11,286 bases of DNA from Opitutus sp. GAS368 (GTDB lineage Bacteria; Verrucomicrobiota; Verrucomicrobiia; Opitutales; Opitutaceae), in the NCBI GenBank assembly GCA_945862035.1, contig CAMAXB010000075.1:1-11286 (forward strand), in the 5' to 3' direction. A model generated the notes under the pieces. That model was not told the origin of the DNA and made no database searches. It worked only from the letters and a program-made list of their open reading frames with translations. This document shows, one piece after another, positions 6,962 through 11,286 of this stretch. The position numbers and the translations under genes are program-made. Numbering within the stretch: position 1 is the stretch's first letter; every line of letters starts with the position of its first letter.

Positions 6962-7041
6962 CACCACGAAACACACGAAATTTTTCGAACCGACGGGTCA
7001 GTTCCTACTTTTGTGTATTTCGTAGTGATCCAAGTCCGAAT
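6948..7041. repeat. Imperfect inverted repeat, 33-nt arms, with CACGAAA 9-nt units
   Basis: The left arm 6948-6980 and right arm 7009-7041 are reverse complements at 26 of 33 positions (ATTCGGA fully matched at the outer ends; CAC.ACGAAA.ACAC.AAA inside), with a 28-nt spacer. The left arm contains the 9-nt units ACCACGAAA (6963-6971) and CACACGAAA (6972-6980). It lies between the + strand receptor and the - strand kinase remnant, so it could act as a two-way terminator, or be a small mobile repeat of REP/MITE type. No open frame or target-site duplication was recognised in it. Confidence 0.6.
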
Positions 7042-7089
7042 TGAACGGCACGGACGAAGGAGACCTGACCCGGCGTGGACGGAGGCCGA

Positions 7090-7956
7090 TCAGGCGGACT
7101 TGCGACGGAGCGGGAGCGAGAACCCGAAGGTCGATCCCTATTTGGGTGCGCTGCGCGCCCAGATCCGGCCGCCATGATCCTCGGACCAGCTCCACCTTGA
7201 GCTCCTCGGGCTTCCGCCGCAGATCGGTCGCGATGTCGCCGACGAACTCGGGTTACAGGAGGCGCGTCGGCACGAATTCCTGGTGGCCCGTGCGGGTATA
7301 CGCAATGAGTTCATGCGGCATCGAATTCATGCGCTCGACCTGCTTGAGAATCGTGTCCTGCACCCGCCGCCGCCAGTCGATCGAGCCCCCCCGTCGGCCG
7401 GCTGGTTCGGCCGCGAGCGAGATGATCGCCAGCGGATTCTTGAAGTCGTGCACGGTGGATCGCGCCAGTCGATCGACCGTCGTGGGTCGCTCCGCCTGCA
7501 GGCTGTCGTCAAGATTACGCCGGCTCAACGCCTGCAGGCGGCCCGAGAAATCGCGGATCAGGTCCAGCGCAGGCTCGGGCTGCTGGTGCAGCAGGCGGAG
7601 CAGTTCGTCGCGGCCGAGGAAGATCGTTCCGGTCGCCAACCCGGCGGTCGCGGTCGCGGAGCGGGGGCGTCATCCGCACCGTCATCTCACCAAAAACGTT
7701 CCGGATCCGATCGTCGCCAGCACCCGCGAGCCTCCGTCGCCTTCTCCCCCCTCGATCTGCCCGCGCCCGGGATCCACGAGGGAGGATCCATCGCCGGGAT
7801 CCCCCGCCGAAAAATTACCGCGCCCGCTGGAAAATTCCGCCGCTGTCCCACAGCGTTCAGAGCACGTCGTTCATCCAGCCGTACGCGGATGAATCGGAAC
7901 GCGGACGGCCCTGATCTCAGCGCCGAGGGTAATGGCGGCGCGCACACGCAAGTCAC
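7090..7956 (-). pseudogene. Decayed sensor histidine kinase with N-terminal cyclic-nucleotide-binding-type domain
   Basis: Read on the - strand. The N-terminal frame (7956 to about 7810) gives LDERRALNAVGQRRNFPAGA and VIFRRG, a cNMP-binding-domain start. Restoring one base in the G5 run (7801-7805) continues it as DPGDGSSLVDPGRGQIEGG; restoring one T at 7692-7696 gives SGTFFGEM; removing one C at 7663-7667 gives PRSATATAGL. The frame then runs unbroken through 7639-7256 with ELLRLLHQQPEPALDLIRDF, the phosphoacceptor box STVHDFKNPLAIISLAAE (His in VHDFKNP) and MNSMPHELIAYTRTG. An in-frame TAA follows at 7253-7255, then PEFVGDIATDLRRKPEELKV. At about 7178-7184 the frame jumps straight to the kinase C-terminus HGGRIWARSAPK, an in-frame TAG (7138-7140), GSTFGFSLPLRRKSA and the original TGA (7090-7092). 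Roughly 85-90 codons of the ATP-binding core (N and G1 boxes) are missing, so it cannot work as a kinase. The original start is uncertain. Confidence 0.82.
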
Positions 7957-7974
7957 ACGTGAAAGGGGTTTCCC

Positions 7975-9204
7975 TCAACCCATTGTCTGGATCACTTTGA
8001 CGATGGGCAGAAAGAGGGCCGCCACCACCGTCCCGACTGCTCCCGCCATCCCCACGATCAGCGCCGGCTCAAGCAAGGCCGTGAACGTATCGGCCGCGCG
8101 ATCAACCTCCGTGTCGTAGGCGTCGGCAACGTGGTCAAGCATCTCGGGCAGCCCCCCGGTCTCCTCCCCCACTTGAATCAAGCCGGTCATCAGCGGCGGA
8201 AACAGTCCCGCCGCCAGCAGCGGCGCCGACAGCGGCTCGCCGGCTTCCACCCGGTCGCGCGCCTTGCGCAGCACCGCCGCAACCCGTTGGTTGCCCGTGG
8301 CGGCCTGCGCAATGTCCAGGGCGCTGAGAATCGGTACCCCGGCCGACAGGAGCGCGCCGAGCGTACGCGCAAATCGCGCGATGGCCGCCTTGAGACATAA
8401 ATCGCCCACCACCGGCAACCCCAGCAGTGCACAGTCCCAGCCCAAGCGTCCGCGCGGGGTCCGCCGCGCGAGGTTCGCGGCCATCGCCAGCCCGCCAGCA
8501 GCCACCGCCACCGCGCCGCCGTGATCCTGGAAGAAGCGTGCCACCCCGATCACCGCCCGCGTCAGCGCCGGCAACGACTGCCCCTGCAACAGCCCCGCAA
8601 ACACCGCTTCAAAGCGCGGAATCACGAAGACCATCAGCGCCACCATGATACCCACCGCCACCACGGTGACCACGGCCGGATACAGCGTCGCCGCCTGGAC
8701 ACGCCGCTGCAGCTTCTCCGCCTTTTCCTGCAGCGCCGCCAGCCGGTCCAGACATTGGTCCAGCCGACCCGCGACCTCACCCGCCCTGATCATGCTCACA
8801 TCCCGCTGATCAAATACGCCCGCCTCCTCGCCGAGCGCCGTTGAGAAGGACCGCCCGTTCCGCAACGACTCCGCCAAGCGACTCAGGAGCTCACGCCAGC
8901 CGGATGCGTGATCCTGGCGTGCCATCAGTTCCAACGCCGTGATCAGCGGCACCCCCGCGCGTAGGAGCGCTGCCGCCTGCCGGGTAAAGTGCAGCCGCTC
9001 CCGACGCCAGGCCGGACGCAGCCAACGCGCGCCTGACCAGCGGGCCGTCCAGCGACCTCCCGCCCGCGCCGGCTCCACTTCAAACGGGTGCAGTCGCCGC
9101 GCCCTCAGCTTGAGGATCGCCTGCTCCCGCTGGGGAGCCTCAACCTCGCCGGAACGTTCGCGACCGGACGAGTCTTCGATGGCGCGGTAACGAAAGATCG
9201 GCAT
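7975..9204 (-). CDS. Type II secretion / type IV pilus inner-membrane platform protein (GspF/PilC family)
   Basis: 409 residues, the usual GspF/PilC length. The protein sits in the inner membrane and couples the GspE-type ATPase to assembly of a pilus or pseudopilus. It begins MPIFRYRAIEDSSG, the standard 'M..F.Y.A.d..G' start. Two repeated GspF domains follow: about 70-195 (FTRQAAALLRAGVPLITALE, MIRAGEVAGRLDQCLDRLA) and about 275-400 (FARTLGALLSAGVPILSALD, IQVGEETGGLPEMLDHVA). Hydrophobic segments at about 175-195, 228-246 and 377-400 make three transmembrane helices. The ATG at 9204 is 12 nt after the gspE stop, so the two are co-transcribed. Downstream there is no pseudopilin; only 18 nt separate the stop from the reach of the decayed kinase frame. 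Whether the machine is type II secretion or a type IV-like pilus cannot be decided. Confidence 0.93.
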   Translation of the reverse strand: MPIFRYRAIEDSSGRERSGEVEAPQREQAILKLRARRLHPFEVEPARAGGRWTARWSGARWLRPAWRRERLHFTRQAAALLRAGVPLITALELMARQDHASGWRELLSRLAESLRNGRSFSTALGEEAGVFDQRDVSMIRAGEVAGRLDQCLDRLAALQEKAEKLQRRVQAATLYPAVVTVVAVGIMVALMVFVIPRFEAVFAGLLQGQSLPALTRAVIGVARFFQDHGGAVAVAAGGLAMAANLARRTPRGRLGWDCALLGLPVVGDLCLKAAIARFARTLGALLSAGVPILSALDIAQAATGNQRVAAVLRKARDRVEAGEPLSAPLLAAGLFPPLMTGLIQVGEETGGLPEMLDHVADAYDTEVDRAADTFTALLEPALIVGMAGAVGTVVAALFLPIVKVIQTMG

Positions 9205-9216
9205 GACTTTCGCCTT

Positions 9217-10839
9217 TCACCGGACACGTTGCACATCCTGCAACGTGGCCTGTCCGAGGCGCACCAACCGGGCCGCATCGTCCTCCAGCGCTGACAGGCC
9301 GGCGGCTCGCGCCGCTGCCCGAAGCTCCGACGGTGGCCGCTGGGCGGAGATGGCCTCCCTCAACGCATCATCCACCTCCATCCACTCGTAGATTCCAACC
9401 CGGCCCCGGGAACCGCGCTGTTCGCAGTGCGCGCAGCCGCGCCCGCGATAGCGCATCGCCAGCGAGTCGAGCCTCTCGCCTACCCGCGCCCCCGACTCCG
9501 CCGCAACCGGCTCCCGGCACTGCGCGCAGATTCTCGGCACCAGACGCTGGGCCACGACGCCCTGCAGGGCCGCCGCAATCAGATAGGGCTCAATCCCCAT
9601 GTCCAACAACCGCGCAATCACCCCCACCGTGTCGCCCGCATGCAGCGTGGTCAGGACCAGGTGCCCGGTGAGCGCCGCCTGCACCGCGACCCGCGCCGTC
9701 GCTTCATCGCGGATCTCACCGACCATGATCACATCCGGATCATGCCGGAGAAAGGCCCGCACCGCCGCGGCAAACGTAAGTCCCACGGCCGGCGCGAGTG
9801 CGATCTGCGTGATCCCTTCCACCTCGTACTCCACCGGATCCTCGACCGTGATCAACTTCCGCTCCGGTGTATTCAAACGGTCGAGCACACCGTAGAGCGT
9901 GGTCGTCTTGCCCGAGCCGGTCGGCCCGGTCACCGCGAGCAAACCCTGCGGTCGTGCCAGCACCCGCTCGATCCCCGCCAAGGCCGCCGGAGACAGCCCG
10001 AGGTCCGCCAGGCGGCGGCCCTGAACCGGCGCATCCAAAACCCGCACCACGACCGACTCGCCGCCATGGGTCGGCAACGTCGATACGCGCAAATCCACCG
10101 GGCGCCCCGCACTCAGGACGCGGATTCGCCCGTCCTGCGGCCGACGCCGCTCCGCGCTGTCGAGTCCCGCCAGCACCTTGACCCGCGAGATCATCGGGCC
10201 AGCCAGAGCCAGAGCCGGTTCCTCAAGGCGCACGAAGGCACCGTCCACCCGCATGCGCACCTGAAAAGCCCCGTCAAAGACCTCAAGGTGCAGATCCGAC
10301 GCCCGCTCCCGGACCGCCACCCCCAGCAGGTCGTCCACCGCTCGCACCACCGGAGCCGGTACCGCGCTGTCCCGCGCCTCTTCGACGGCCACGTTCACAC
10401 CCGGGCCTACCCGGTCACCCTCGCTGCCGTAGTGCCGCCGAATCAGGGAAAGCACCCGCGGCGGGTCCGCCACCCGGCAGATTACGGGGCGTCCGAAGGC
10501 TCCCGCCACCTCCCGCGGGATCCGCTGGTCGAAGGGGTTGACCACGGCCACCTCGACGCCGCCATCGGCCGTCACCGCGATTGGCATGATCCCAAGGTCA
10601 CGCGCCAGCGCCGGATCCAGCAACGCGACCACCCCGGCACTGACCTGCGGCGGCAGATCGCGCACCCACGTCAGCGTCAGGTGCTCGGCAATCGCCTGCA
10701 GCACGTGGTTGCGCTCCGCCTCCGCACTACCACCCGTCCACGCCAAGCCCGCCGGGTTGCGAGGATCGGGTGCCACCGCAGCGGAAAGCTGCCGGACTTC
10801 GAGCAGGGCCAGAACGGTCGCCGCGTGCGGTTCAAACAT
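9217..10839 (-). CDS. Type II secretion / type IV pilus assembly ATPase (GspE/PilB family)
   Basis: A 540-residue cytoplasmic hexameric ATPase that drives pilus or pseudopilus extension. An N-terminal MshEN-like region (about 1-135, with PFDQRIPREVAGAFGRPV) precedes the ATPase N2 domain (ASDLHLEVFDG, 180-190; RMRVDG; RRRPQDGRI). The catalytic motifs are intact: Walker A GPTGSGKTT (305-313), Asp box ITVEDPVEY (330-338), Walker B DPDVIMVGEIRDEA (367-380) and His box TGHLVLTTLHAGD (391-403). A tetracysteine zinc site is complete (Cys438 and Cys441, Cys469 and Cys472), as in GspE and PilB. The ATG at 10839 is chosen; a TTG at 10890 would add 17 residues, and neither has a clear Shine-Dalgarno. 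It precedes gspF by 12 nt and follows the PilT-like gene, separated by a 209-nt gap with a stem-loop. Confidence 0.94.
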   Translation of the reverse strand: MFEPHAATVLALLEVRQLSAAVAPDPRNPAGLAWTGGSAEAERNHVLQAIAEHLTLTWVRDLPPQVSAGVVALLDPALARDLGIMPIAVTADGGVEVAVVNPFDQRIPREVAGAFGRPVICRVADPPRVLSLIRRHYGSEGDRVGPGVNVAVEEARDSAVPAPVVRAVDDLLGVAVRERASDLHLEVFDGAFQVRMRVDGAFVRLEEPALALAGPMISRVKVLAGLDSAERRRPQDGRIRVLSAGRPVDLRVSTLPTHGGESVVVRVLDAPVQGRRLADLGLSPAALAGIERVLARPQGLLAVTGPTGSGKTTTLYGVLDRLNTPERKLITVEDPVEYEVEGITQIALAPAVGLTFAAAVRAFLRHDPDVIMVGEIRDEATARVAVQAALTGHLVLTTLHAGDTVGVIARLLDMGIEPYLIAAALQGVVAQRLVPRICAQCREPVAAESGARVGERLDSLAMRYRGRGCAHCEQRGSRGRVGIYEWMEVDDALREAISAQRPPSELRAAARAAGLSALEDDAARLVRLGQATLQDVQRVR

Positions 10840-10973
10840 GAGATTGCCCAGTTCAACGCCCCTTGAGAAGGGGGCAGTCGTGCGGGCCAACTCAGTCCGC
10901 TTGATCGGCTCACCCGCGTAAACAGCCGAGAGCCCCTAAATTCCTGTAGACGCGACTGGGGCCGCAGGGCCTC

Positions 10974-11043
10974 CTGTCGCCGGGGTCGCTGACCACGATC
11001 CGAAGTCCGCGCCCAAACCCGGGCTCAGCGCGCCCGGCGACAG
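10974..11043. other. Large intergenic stem-loop between the pilT-like and gspE-like genes
   Basis: CTGTCGCCGG (10974-10983) and CCGGCGACAG (11034-11043) are exact reverse complements. After a 3-by-3 internal loop the stem continues with CGCTGA (10987-10992) and TCAGCG (11025-11030), leaving a 32-nt apical loop. On the - strand it begins 5 nt after the TAG stop of the PilT-like gene. No T-run follows, so a classical rho-independent terminator is not supported; it could be an mRNA processing or stabilising structure between operon genes. Beyond it, 10840-10973 shows only a short GGCC/GGCC pairing near 10960-10972. Confidence 0.5.
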
Positions 11044-11048
11044 CCAGA

Positions 11049-11286
11049 CTACAGATCGCGGAGCTTGCTGCCCATGCCGAGGAGCTTCTCGCGCATCGCG
11101 ATCGGATCCTGCGCCTTTTCAACGGCCTCGTCGGGCGAGACGCGTTCGCGGCTCACCAGGCTTAGCAGCTTCGTATCCATCAGTATAATACGCAGCGCCG
11201 CGCTGGTCTGCCACTCCGCGCTGCTCCGGAAGGTCTTGTTCTCGCGAATCAGGGAGGCGATCCAGGTCGTAGTGACCATGATCTCG
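11049..11286 (-). CDS. PilT/PilU-like twitching/retraction ATPase, C-terminal fragment (start outside window)
   Basis: The last 78 residues of a protein continuing past the right edge. The visible start EIMVTTTWIASLIRENKTF matches the PilT-family 'E.l..t.av..LIRE.K' helix after the ATPase core. It is followed by the 'tg...GM..mD..L..L' equivalent (SAALRIILMDTKLLSLVSRE) and the closing SPDEAVEKAQDP helix that ends PilT proteins. PilT-type ATPases depolymerise type IV pili. The Walker and Asp/His boxes lie outside, so activity cannot be judged. The TAG stop is at 11049-11051. The gene runs in the same direction as the gspE/gspF genes and is probably first or early in that cluster. Family membership is likely; PilT versus PilU versus another secretion ATPase is open. 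Confidence 0.8.
   Translation of the reverse strand, partial: EIMVTTTWIASLIRENKTFRSSAEWQTSAALRIILMDTKLLSLVSRERVSPDEAVEKAQDPIAMREKLLGMGSKLRDL

Noticed and set aside
6918..7041. CRISPR array
   Set aside because: Units are 9 nt, contiguous and degenerate, with no unique spacers of constant length and no cas gene nearby.
7041..8119. + strand open frames across the kinase remnant and the end of gspF
   Set aside because: They are antisense to recognisable kinase fragments and to the GspF C-terminus and contain no motif; their openness comes from GC bias.
9427..10866. A + strand open frame of about 479 codons opposite the GspE-like gene
   Set aside because: It is antisense to an ATPase with complete Walker, Asp, His and tetracysteine motifs, and its own product is Arg/His/Pro-rich without recognisable domains.
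10840..10890. TTG start at 10890 for the GspE-like ATPase
   Set aside because: It would add 17 residues without family similarity, and an ATG at 10839 gives a normal N-terminus; neither has a clear ribosome-binding site, so the ATG was preferred without proof.
10910..11122. A - strand 70-codon frame spanning the pilT-like end and the gap
   Set aside because: It is out of frame with the PilT-like C-terminus and crosses the stem-loop; no similarity or motif was seen.

Overview
The window is GC-rich and densely coded. It looks like the chromosome of a Gram-negative bacterium of the Verrucomicrobia type, most plausibly Opitutaceae. That assignment is an inference. It rests on the mix of families (a TonB-dependent receptor, a GspE/GspF pair with a PilT-like ATPase, an OB-HD exonuclease, a small 'C..TG.PF..GE' protein of unknown function), on the near absence of Shine-Dalgarno sequences, and on short intergenic repeats with a 9-nt period of a kind I associate with that group. 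No tRNA, rRNA, CRISPR array, transposase or phage gene was seen.

Layout on the left half. The window opens inside hisF (histidine biosynthesis, + strand). A secreted SMP-30/gluconolactonase-like protein (775-1794, +) follows, with 9-nt repeats on both sides of it. A convergent small protein of unknown function (1892-2455, -) is divergently paired with a + strand cluster: a PPP-family metallophosphatase (2514-3173), an isochorismatase-like cysteine hydrolase (3201-3758), and a YhaM-like OB-fold/HD 3'-5' exoribonuclease (3751-4734). The last two overlap by 8 nt. A TonB-dependent outer-membrane receptor (4826-6889, +) comes next, with a possible start-codon hairpin in its leader.

Layout on the right half. 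From 6890 to 7974 there is no intact gene. The stretch holds a 9-nt-periodic inverted-repeat element (6918-7041) and a decayed sensor kinase on the - strand: an N-terminal cyclic-nucleotide-binding-type domain, then a histidine kinase whose ATP-binding core is deleted, with two in-frame stops and three single-base slips. The rest is a - strand type II secretion/type IV pilus-like cluster, read from the right edge: the C-terminus of a PilT-like ATPase (11049 to edge), a GspE/PilB-like ATPase (9217-10839) and a GspF/PilC-like platform protein (7975-9204). A large stem-loop (10974-11043) sits between the first two. No pilin or pseudopilin gene is visible; the kinase remnant lies immediately downstream of gspF.

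No clearly new multi-gene system is evident. The points most worth a second look are the 9-nt-period intergenic repeats that recur at three places in different sequence versions, the pilT-gspE stem-loop, the receptor leader hairpin, and the deletion-derived kinase pseudogene.
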